From a virus: a stretch of DNA of 22,686 nt. The position numbers and the translations under genes are program-made. Where the stretch lies: IMG/VR virus record IMGVR_UViG_3300010412_000084, positions 1 through 22,686 of that record; one strand, written 5' to 3'. Positions 15,709 to 21,486 of this stretch are shown in pieces. The notes beneath the pieces were generated by a model. The model was not told where the DNA came from, searched no databases, and saw nothing but the letters and a program-made list of their open reading frames with translations. Position 1 is the stretch's first letter; the number at the start of each line of letters is the position of its first letter.

Positions 15709-16332
15709 TTATTTCTCGTCTTTTTTAACCATAGCGTTCTTAATTAAATCATTAAGCTTTCTATTATCCATAACCATTCCATCATTACTCTCTTCTGAAT
15801 TTTGTTGTTCTTCTGCTTTCTTAACTTCTGGATTCTCAATTTCGTTATAACCTAAGTCTTTTCTTAAAGTCTTATAAAATTTTTCAAGTTCAGTTCTTTG
15901 TGTTAAAAGGAATTTACTATTCTCTCTAATCTGACCAATTGTTTGATTGACAACCTCGTGCATTCTAGCAGCATTATCACCATTATCAACTTGTTTTAAT
16001 TGTGATAAAAAGTTTTTTCTAGTCATTTTAGCTAAAAAAAGTGCTTCTGCATAAACAGTAGCATCTTCACGCATTTTATTTTTTATATAATTGTGATCTT
16101 TAAGTTTAGGTATATCACTCAAATACAAATCAACTAACGACTCTAATACACCCATTGATTGTTGCATTGAAACAGTTAAATCAGCATCATAATCATAAAG
16201 TTCAATTTCACCTAAATCTGGTAAATCCTCAGGTCTTGCTAAGTGCTTTGATATATCAAATTCAGAGTTTTCTGATTGTATTTGATCGAACTCATCTTGT
16301 AATCTAATTCTTTCTTGTTCTTGTTTTGACAT
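15709..16332 (-). CDS. Probable terminase small subunit (gp16-like)
   Basis: I choose the ATG at 16332 (MSKQEQERIRLQDEF), giving 207 residues. An upstream ATG at 16404 would lie inside the divergent terminase gene. The product is acidic at the N-terminus (PEDLPDLGEIELYDYDADL). It has a helical core with a likely coiled coil at about 75-170 (VSMQQSMGVLESLVDLYL ... VVNQTIGQIRENSKFLL) and a charged, Gln/Glu-rich tail. This layout, acidic linker, D-Y-x-x-D-x-x-x-S start of a central helical pair, and variable tail, is like T4 gp16. It also lies directly divergent from the large terminase, so I assign it as the small subunit that selects DNA for packaging. No direct sequence match is claimed. It heads a two-gene unit with the 36-codon gene. 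Confidence 0.5.
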   Translation of the reverse strand: MSKQEQERIRLQDEFDQIQSENSEFDISKHLARPEDLPDLGEIELYDYDADLTVSMQQSMGVLESLVDLYLSDIPKLKDHNYIKNKMREDATVYAEALFLAKMTRKNFLSQLKQVDNGDNAARMHEVVNQTIGQIRENSKFLLTQRTELEKFYKTLRKDLGYNEIENPEVKKAEEQQNSEESNDGMVMDNRKLNDLIKNAMVKKDEK

Positions 16333-16401
16333 ATGTAGATGGTTTTTTACAATATATATAAAAAAATAAATACTCCTATGGCTAAACAAGAACAAGAAAG
16401 A
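16309..16401. repeat. 18-bp inverted repeat spanning divergent gene starts
   Basis: The arms at 16309-16326 and 16384-16401 are perfect inverted copies of AAACAAGAACAAGAAAGA. Each arm is inside a different divergent gene, so both proteins carry the peptide KQEQER at residues 3-8. The arms enclose the shared promoter region. Confidence 0.9.
16343..16366. promoter_or_regulatory. Putative bidirectional late-type promoter
   Basis: TTTTTTACAATATATATAAAAA contains a palindromic TATATATA (16353-16360) flanked by T on one side and A on the other. Read either way it gives the recurring element, with predicted leaders of about 12 bases to the large terminase ATG and 15 bases to the divergent ATG. Confidence 0.6.
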
Positions 16402-18495
16402 CAAATGGTCTTTACTACTAGACTTGTTGATGAAGCAACTGATAAGATCAATGACGGTATAGTTATTAAGAGGTTTCAGAACCCTTGGTTAAAGTCCGAA
16501 GTAGGTTTGAGAAGAGCTGGTGTTTCTTTTAGAATGTCACCAGAAGAACAAGAAGAATATATAAAATGTGCCTTAAACGTAGATTACTTCACAGAAAAGT
16601 ACTGTAAGGTAAAAACAGAAGATGGTTCAATTGATCATATACAACTAAGAGATTATCAAGAAGAAATACTAGAAAACTTTGTAAAAAATAGATTTAATAT
16701 CCTAATGGCATCTCGTCAGGTAGGTAAAACAATTTCATCAGCAATATTCATGTTGCATACAATCTTATTTAACAATGATAAAAATATAATGATTGTGGCG
16801 AATAAAGGTGATACAGCAGTTGAGATTGTTGATAAAATTAAATCAATCTATACACTTTTACCTTTCTTCTTAAAACCAGGAATTAAAACTTGGAATCAAA
16901 AATCACTAACATTTGAGAATGGTTGTAGAATAAAAACATCAGCAAGATCTAAAACTCCTGCGATCGGTTTTACGATTGACGTACTTTATCTTGATGAGTT
17001 TGCTCACATTCCTTCAAATATTATTGAACCTTACTATACTGCTGCTTTTCCAACAGTATCAGCGGTACAAAACTCAAAAATTATTATTACTTCCACACCA
17101 AACGGTATGAACTTATTTCATAAGTTACTAACCGATGCAGAAAGACCAGATGGTGATCCACTTAAAAACAACTATAAACCAATGAGGGTTTATTGGCATC
17201 AAGTTCCTGGTCGTTTTGTTACTTACATAAGATTAAATGAACATAAATTATATGAATATGGCGTAACAAAAGAACATATATATGATTTAGTAAATGGTTA
17301 CTTTGGTGATAAAACTAAATTAAAAATGGGATTTAATATGGATTTACAAAAAAATGTAATTTCCGTATTTAACAATGAACAATGTACTGACGAAGATGTA
17401 AAATCTTTATCATTCATAGACTCAAAAGGATTAGAAACACCAATTAGAGCTATTGCAGAGCTAACAACTTGGAAAGAAGAAGCTATTAAAGACATTGGTG
17501 GTGAAGATGCATTCAACCAAGAATATGGTTTGAGATTTATAAACTCAAGTAAATCATTACTAAGTGAAGCGATAATTGAAAACTTACTTAATAGTAAAAA
17601 GAATTATGTATTTGAAGAAATGCATGAGTTTGAAAGTAAATTAAGATTTAGTTATAAAGATTTAAGATGGGTAGATGATGATGATTTATTTATGCCCATC
17701 AATAGAAAAAATGAAAAATTTATACTTTCAGTCGATATATCAGAAGGTTTAGGACAAGATTACTCTATTATAAATATATTTAAGCTTGTCAAAAAGTCAA
17801 CTGATCTAATTGAGCAACAAAAAATGAAATATAAGTCAATAACAGATTTCTTTAGGTTAGAGCAAGTTGGTTTATATAGAAGTAACTTAGTATCGGTTAA
17901 ACAGCTAGCTGAATTATTATATGTTTTAGCTTATGATTACTTAAATCCAGAAAATGTAAAGATTGTTTTAGAGTTAAATAACTATGGTAATACTCTTTTA
18001 GCAGAGATGCCACATGTTTTTGATGGAAATAATGATTATGGTTCTTCTATATTCTTTAGATATAAACATCGAGTTGATGCGACCGAGGAAAAAGTTGGTC
18101 TAAAAGTTGGAGATAATAAAAATATGATGGTTAAAGATTATCAAGATTTGATGATTTCTAAAGGATTTTCTATCAATAATGAAGAAACGATTAGAGAAAT
18201 TACAACATTTGTTAAGCAAACAACGACATCCGGTAATACTAGATATGCTGCTGATGTTGGACATGACGACTGTGTTATGACAATTGTAAATGCTACATCA
18301 GTATTTAATAAGAATGACTTCAAAGAAATGTGTGAAGATTTATTGGATAAAGATTCAAACTTCAAAACATATGTAAATGAGTGTCTAAGAAGCTTAGAAT
18401 ACTCAGAAACAGTAGATTATGGTCAATTATTAAAAGTTAGAAGACAATATATAAACAAATCAAGAAATAATAACAATAGTTGGTTTGGTAAATAA
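16378..18495 (+). CDS. terL: Terminase large subunit (T4 gp17-like)
   Basis: I choose the ATG at 16378 (MAKQEQERQMVF), giving 705 residues; an earlier ATG (16339) lies in the promoter. The ATPase domain has Walker A at 111-118 (A-S-R-Q-V-G-K-T), Walker B with the catalytic D206-E207 (LYLDEF) and the coupling motif T-S-T-P-N-G at 238-243. The C-terminal RNase H-like nuclease has acidic residues D453 (SVDISEG), E532 (VLELNN) and D630/D631 (GHDD), matching the D-E-D triad of T4 gp17. The motor packs DNA into the prohead and cuts the concatemer. The length is a little above T4 gp17 (610). The gene is divergent from the probable small subunit and ends at a terminator shared with clpS. Confidence 0.95.
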   Translation: MAKQEQERQMVFTTRLVDEATDKINDGIVIKRFQNPWLKSEVGLRRAGVSFRMSPEEQEEYIKCALNVDYFTEKYCKVKTEDGSIDHIQLRDYQEEILENFVKNRFNILMASRQVGKTISSAIFMLHTILFNNDKNIMIVANKGDTAVEIVDKIKSIYTLLPFFLKPGIKTWNQKSLTFENGCRIKTSARSKTPAIGFTIDVLYLDEFAHIPSNIIEPYYTAAFPTVSAVQNSKIIITSTPNGMNLFHKLLTDAERPDGDPLKNNYKPMRVYWHQVPGRFVTYIRLNEHKLYEYGVTKEHIYDLVNGYFGDKTKLKMGFNMDLQKNVISVFNNEQCTDEDVKSLSFIDSKGLETPIRAIAELTTWKEEAIKDIGGEDAFNQEYGLRFINSSKSLLSEAIIENLLNSKKNYVFEEMHEFESKLRFSYKDLRWVDDDDLFMPINRKNEKFILSVDISEGLGQDYSIINIFKLVKKSTDLIEQQKMKYKSITDFFRLEQVGLYRSNLVSVKQLAELLYVLAYDYLNPENVKIVLELNNYGNTLLAEMPHVFDGNNDYGSSIFFRYKHRVDATEEKVGLKVGDNKNMMVKDYQDLMISKGFSINNEETIREITTFVKQTTTSGNTRYAADVGHDDCVMTIVNATSVFNKNDFKEMCEDLLDKDSNFKTYVNECLRSLEYSETVDYGQLLKVRRQYINKSRNNNNSWFGK

Positions 18496-18527
18496 AAAAA
18501 AAAGACATCCTAAGATGTCTTTTTTTT
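18496..18527. terminator. Bidirectional terminator between terL and clpS
   Basis: A 14-bp stem (eight A then GACATC / GATGTC then eight T) with a CTAA loop begins right after the terL stop codon. Its far end overlaps the clpS stop codon, so one hairpin serves both strands. Confidence 0.85.
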
Positions 18528-18810
18528 AATTATTTATTTCCATCGTAACAGATAGTCCTCTATTTTGTAAAGAGGTTTTCATTTCAGAAATAGTTTCTAA
18601 GTCACCATACTTAACATCACATTTCCCGTTATTATGAACGATATGAGCACACTGAGTTGCCTGTTCATACTCATGCTTACATATTTCCATAAGACTTGTT
18701 ATAACCCAATCAAATGAGTTATAATCATCATTATGCAATATAAGACGATAAGGTTTAGAAAGAATACTTTGTACCTTTGATTTTGTTTTTGTTTTAGTTA
18801 TAGTTGCCAT
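18526..18810 (-). CDS. clpS: ClpS-type adaptor for the Clp protease
   Basis: The 94-residue protein is a full ClpS domain. It has L-I-L-H-N27-D28-D29-Y30, the N-degron pocket loop, followed by NSFDWVITSLMEICKH; A-x-x-C-A-H-I-V-H59 with the conserved pocket histidine; G-K-C-D-V-K-Y-G; and the closing strand GLSVTMEI. Phe33 stands where E. coli ClpS has the gatekeeper Met40; I recall Bacteroidota ClpS proteins having N-T-F-D-H-V here, so this copy looks host-derived. ClpS binds the N-domain of ClpA or ClpC and delivers proteins with N-terminal Leu, Phe, Tyr or Trp, while blocking some other substrates. A phage copy could redirect host proteolysis. It lies one base after the HAD gene stop, in one operon. 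Confidence 0.9.
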   Translation of the reverse strand: MATITKTKTKSKVQSILSKPYRLILHNDDYNSFDWVITSLMEICKHEYEQATQCAHIVHNNGKCDVKYGDLETISEMKTSLQNRGLSVTMEINN

Positions 18811-18811
18811 T

Positions 18812-19324
18812 TTACTTAAAAACTTTTTTTGTTTTGTTTTTTACATCAATTATAGTAATTCTACAGTCAATTGTTTTAGCCCATTTTTCAAATTCAACTA
18901 AATGTTCGTAACGGTCGTCATACATAACGAATTCATCAACACCCAATTTTCTAATTAATTTCTCAAATAATCTACATTTGAATGTAAAAGTATCACCACC
19001 AGTATTCAAGTAAATAGCATCAAATGCTAAGTTTAATTTACTTAACAATGCTTCAACTTCTGGTCTTAATTTTTCAACACGACCAGTTGCACAAATAACA
19101 TAGTTATCTGGATCAGAGACAGCTTTAAGATACTCTTCATAAACATAAGGATTTACTTTTGTATCAAAAATATCTAAATCTAAAGTTTCTGGCTTACTCC
19201 ACCAACCACGATGAGGCCAATCTTGACCAGTTTTTTCTTTCCATAAAGGTTTTCCCTCCTCAGGTTTCATAGTATGACACAAAGTATCATCTAAATCAAA
19301 ACATATTAATTTCTTTAATCCCAT
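18812..19324 (-). CDS. HAD phosphatase, RNA-repair (HAD_SAK-like) type
   Basis: The 170-residue protein has HAD motif I at D10-L-D12-D13-T-L, motif II at T80 (CATGR), a motif III lysine probably at K116 (TFKCR) and motif IV at D136-D137 (MYDDR). The segment H-R-G-W-W-S-K-P-E-T-L (38-48) followed by I-F-D is typical of the HAD domain found in 'Swiss Army Knife' RNA repair proteins. It suggests a polynucleotide 3'-phosphatase or other nucleic-acid-end phosphatase; a nucleotidase is the alternative. The full motif set indicates an active enzyme. It is the first gene of an operon with clpS, read from a host-type promoter, so both are likely early genes. No RNA ligase or kinase is in this window. 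Confidence 0.8.
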   Translation of the reverse strand: MGLKKLICFDLDDTLCHTMKPEEGKPLWKEKTGQDWPHRGWWSKPETLDLDIFDTKVNPYVYEEYLKAVSDPDNYVICATGRVEKLRPEVEALLSKLNLAFDAIYLNTGGDTFTFKCRLFEKLIRKLGVDEFVMYDDRYEHLVEFEKWAKTIDCRITIIDVKNKTKKVFK

Positions 19325-19341
19325 ATTCTTTATAATTTTTA

Positions 19342-19371
19342 CAAAGATATATATTATTTTTTAATATATAA
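19342..19371 (-). promoter_or_regulatory. Host-type (Bacteroidota) promoter for HAD-clpS operon
   Basis: On the minus strand, TATCTTTG (19349-19342) matches the Bacteroidota -7 box TAnnTTTG exactly. A TTA (one mismatch from TTG) lies exactly 19 bases upstream. The predicted start site leaves a leader of about 12 bases before the ATG at 19324. Confidence 0.55.
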
Positions 19372-19378
19372 CTAAAAA
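19357..19378 (+). promoter_or_regulatory. Putative phage late-type promoter (LysM gene)
   Basis: TTTTAATATATAACTAAAAA on the plus strand is a good copy of the recurring element, 11 bases before the ATG at 19390. It overlaps the upstream part of the host-type promoter on the other strand. Confidence 0.6.
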
Positions 19379-19389
19379 TAGTAAAAATT

Positions 19390-20001
19390 ATGAAACTTGA
19401 TTTTACGAAAATTCTAATTTTATTTCTATTAATATCAACTATTGGATTCGGACTTACTTGGTATTTTGGTGGATTCGATGCATCAAAACAAAGAGTTAAA
19501 GAACTTGAGGAAGATTATAAGAAATTAGAAAAGGAGAAAGAAGCAGCAGAAGCAAAAGTTGAAGCTTGGAAAGAAATATTCAATGAGAAAGATAAACAAG
19601 ATAAGAAAATGACTCAAGAGGTTATTAATGCGAAAACCGATGCTAATATTGCAAGAATAAATGCGGAAAAAGCAAAAGCTGAGTTATCAAAAATTCAAAA
19701 TAGTATGTCAATAACTAGAAAAGAAATTGAAGAGATGAGAAATAATCCAAAAGCTATGACTGATGACGAACTTTTAGAGGATTTAATTAAAAATACATCT
19801 CCGTCACAACAGAAGAAAGTAAATAAGGTATCGGAAGTAAAAGATAAATTAGAGATTAAACACAGAGTAAAATCAGGAGAAACATTATACTCTTTATCTA
19901 AAGAATATAATATAAGTGCTTCTGAAATAATCGAACAAAATAAGTTTTTAAGTAAGAAGGGTTTGCAAGTAGGACAAATTTTAACAATTAAAACTAATTA
20001 A
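19390..20001 (+). CDS. Membrane-anchored coiled-coil protein with C-terminal LysM domain
   Basis: The 203-residue protein has an N-terminal membrane segment at about 7-27 (ILILFLLISTIGFGLTWYF) with a basic start, so it is probably anchored in the inner membrane facing the periplasm. A long charged coiled coil follows (about 33-130, KELEEDYKKLEKEKEAAE and onward), then a linker. A LysM domain spans about 157-202 (HRVKSGETLYSLSKEYNIS ... LSKKGLQVGQILTIK), which binds peptidoglycan. The plan, anchor, rod and wall-binding end, suggests an envelope-spanning lysis or host-envelope protein such as an inner-membrane spanin. The next gene encodes a second coiled-coil envelope protein 17 bases downstream, so they may act together. 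No lytic enzyme motif is present. Confidence 0.8.
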   Translation: MKLDFTKILILFLLISTIGFGLTWYFGGFDASKQRVKELEEDYKKLEKEKEAAEAKVEAWKEIFNEKDKQDKKMTQEVINAKTDANIARINAEKAKAELSKIQNSMSITRKEIEEMRNNPKAMTDDELLEDLIKNTSPSQQKKVNKVSEVKDKLEIKHRVKSGETLYSLSKEYNISASEIIEQNKFLSKKGLQVGQILTIKTN

Positions 20002-20018
20002 AAAATAAAATGAAATAA

Positions 20019-20531
20019 ATGAGAAAACTATTTATAATACTAATGACATTAACATTTGCAACAATGTTTTCACAGGTTACTCAACAAATTAGATATCCAA
20101 GATTTGAAGTAGATTCATTAGGACAAAAGGTTGTAGTAATGACTATACCACAAGCAATGAAACTTAATAACAATTCAAATATACTAACAAAGTTTGAACA
20201 ATTAGAAGCAGAGATGCAAGATTATGAGAATATGTGTATTAAAGTCGTTAATGAAAAAGATGAAGTAATTGTTAAATTGAATGTTGTTATCACAAAACAA
20301 GATCAACAATTAATTATCAAAGATGAAAAAATAAACGCACTTCAGGAAGAGATACTTGCTTGGATGCAAAAAAATAAAGTTCTTGAATCACAATTAGCTA
20401 ATAGACAAGAAGTAATTGATGAAAAGGACAGACAAATAAAAAGACTAAAACTCAAAATGGTTATTGGTGGTGTAGGTGGTGCTGCGATTATAATACCTTT
20501 AGTACTTAAAGTAGTTGGTGTTATAAAATAA
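20019..20531 (+). CDS. Secreted coiled-coil protein with C-terminal membrane segment
   Basis: The 170-residue protein has a signal peptide (MRKLFIILMTLTFATMFSQ), cleaved probably before the Gln as in many flavobacterial exported proteins. There is no lipobox cysteine, so it is not a lipoprotein. Next comes a short domain (IRYPRFEVDSLGQKVVVMTIPQ), then a coiled coil at about 60-145 with many charged residues. The C-terminal membrane segment is at about 149-168 (VIGGVGGAAIIIPLVLKVVG). Such a periplasmic rod anchored at its C-terminus, paired with the LysM protein, recalls phage spanins that fuse or disrupt the envelope at lysis. That role is inferred from topology and gene pairing only. Confidence 0.7.
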   Translation: MRKLFIILMTLTFATMFSQVTQQIRYPRFEVDSLGQKVVVMTIPQAMKLNNNSNILTKFEQLEAEMQDYENMCIKVVNEKDEVIVKLNVVITKQDQQLIIKDEKINALQEEILAWMQKNKVLESQLANRQEVIDEKDRQIKRLKLKMVIGGVGGAAIIIPLVLKVVGVIK

Positions 20532-20552
20532 TTAAAAAGTGCAAAAAATGAG

Positions 20553-20579
20553 TTTTTAATATTAATATATAATAAAAAA
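20553..20579 (+). promoter_or_regulatory. Putative phage late-type promoter
   Basis: TTTTTAAT is followed by ATTAATATATAATAAAAAA, a slightly extended copy of the recurring element. The predicted leader to the ATG at 20590 is about 13 bases. Confidence 0.5.
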
Positions 20580-20589
20580 TTAATCTTTA

Positions 20590-21153
20590 ATGATGAAACA
20601 CGTTAAAAAATTTGAATCTTTTCGTATTAAGAAAAATAGAGAAGAAATAATAAGAGAATCAGTATTACAAGTAAATGATATTTATAAAGTAAAAACTATG
20701 ATTGATATTCCTCAATCTCTTATTAATGCTTATGTAAAAAAAGTAAAAGACACCACAGGTAAAAATTTACGTCAATTTTTTGGTGATGTAGATATTGCTG
20801 AGGAAATAATTAAATATGTAACACTTAACTTTGTTGATGTTGATAAAATTCCAGGTGGTGCAATAATGGGTGGTCAAACTCAAGCTCAAACTCAAGGACA
20901 AGGTCAAGTACAAGTACAAACTGAACCACAAGCTCAGATGCAAGAGCAACCACAGATACAAGCTCAACCAGAAGGACAAGCACAAGGTGGTGATGAATTT
21001 GAAGAACCGCAAGCTCAACCAGAAGGACAAGCACAAGGTCAGGCACAGGGACAAGGACAAGCTCAGGCACAGGGACAAGGACAAGCTCAACCACAAGGAC
21101 AAGCACAACCTCAAGGTCAAACAGAAGAAGGAGAAGAAGAACTTCCACTATAA
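20590..21153 (+). CDS. Capsid-targeting-like protein with Gln-rich repeat tail
   Basis: The 187-residue protein starts at either of two adjacent ATGs (20590 or 20593), giving MKHVKKFESFRIKKN, the clearest K-x-F-x-x-F start in the window. An I-R-E site follows near residue 23, fitting a T4-type prohead protease. Residues 25-90 form a small helical domain (TMIDIPQSLINAYVKKV ... FFGDVDIAEEIIKYV). From about residue 98 to the end, the protein is low-complexity: repeats of G-Q-A-Q and related units, broken by D-E-F-E-E, ending in an acidic T-E-E-G-E-E-E-L-P-L. The tail is disordered and grows by DNA tandem repeats. It is likely a packaged or surface protein whose tail varies in length. It stands alone between promoter and terminator. 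Confidence 0.75.
   Translation: MMKHVKKFESFRIKKNREEIIRESVLQVNDIYKVKTMIDIPQSLINAYVKKVKDTTGKNLRQFFGDVDIAEEIIKYVTLNFVDVDKIPGGAIMGGQTQAQTQGQGQVQVQTEPQAQMQEQPQIQAQPEGQAQGGDEFEEPQAQPEGQAQGQAQGQGQAQAQGQGQAQPQGQAQPQGQTEEGEEELPL
20959..21087 (+). repeat. Direct and tandem repeats within Gln-rich gene
   Basis: A 30-base sequence at 20959-20988 recurs exactly at 21010-21039. A 24-base unit (21040-21063) is followed at once by an identical copy (21064-21087), encoding eight residues twice. Both are in frame. Confidence 0.9.
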
Positions 21154-21157
21154 AAAT

Positions 21158-21185
21158 AAAAACCACTCAATAGAGTGGTTTTTTT
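21158..21185. terminator. Bidirectional terminator
   Basis: An 11-bp stem (AAAAACCACTC / GAGTGGTTTTT) with an AATA loop and T-runs both ways lies between the Gln-rich gene and the convergent minus-strand unit. It touches the TAA stop of the latter. Confidence 0.85.
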
Positions 21186-21486
21186 ATAATTTATCAATAA
21201 TATAGTCTCTTCGTATAGATACCAAGTTTCTAAATAAATCATCATCTTCTAATTCTTTAGAGAATGAAATATGAGAATTAATAACTTCAAGTGTTAATTC
21301 TTTTTTATTATACTTATACCAGTCTTTTTTTATATAAACCGGCATCTTATCAACATCTTTTATTTTTTCAAAATCATCTTCAATATAAAAGTAATTATTA
21401 TCTATTTCAAAGATAATATTTATCGTACCTTGTATAGTTCTATAATCTTTTATAATAAATTGACTTATAGTATTAATATCATCCAT
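21184..21486 (-). CDS. Hypothetical protein, 100 residues
   Basis: This small acidic and Tyr-rich protein is not recognised. It has strands at about 18-35 (TIQGTINIIFEIDNNYFYI) and 62-75, and no signal or membrane segment. The start (MDDINTISQ) overlaps the end of the upstream gene by 8 bases, so it is the last of three overlapping minus-strand genes, likely one transcript that begins beyond the right edge of the window. Its stop codon touches the terminator. No function is proposed. Confidence 0.6.
   Translation of the reverse strand: MDDINTISQFIIKDYRTIQGTINIIFEIDNNYFYIEDDFEKIKDVDKMPVYIKKDWYKYNKKELTLEVINSHISFSKELEDDDLFRNLVSIRRDYIIDKL

Noticed and set aside
17298-18365. Two minus-strand open frames (17298-17516 and 18141-18365) inside the terminase gene
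   Set aside because: They lie opposite the well-supported nuclease-domain coding region, with no promoter or protein-like motif.
20767-21205. Long open frames in other frames and on the minus strand, rich in Leu/Ser, Val/Leu or Lys
   Set aside because: They are shadows of the CAA/GGA/GCA codon repeats of the Gln-rich gene at 20590-21153; extreme composition, no promoter, and they overlap the real gene fully.
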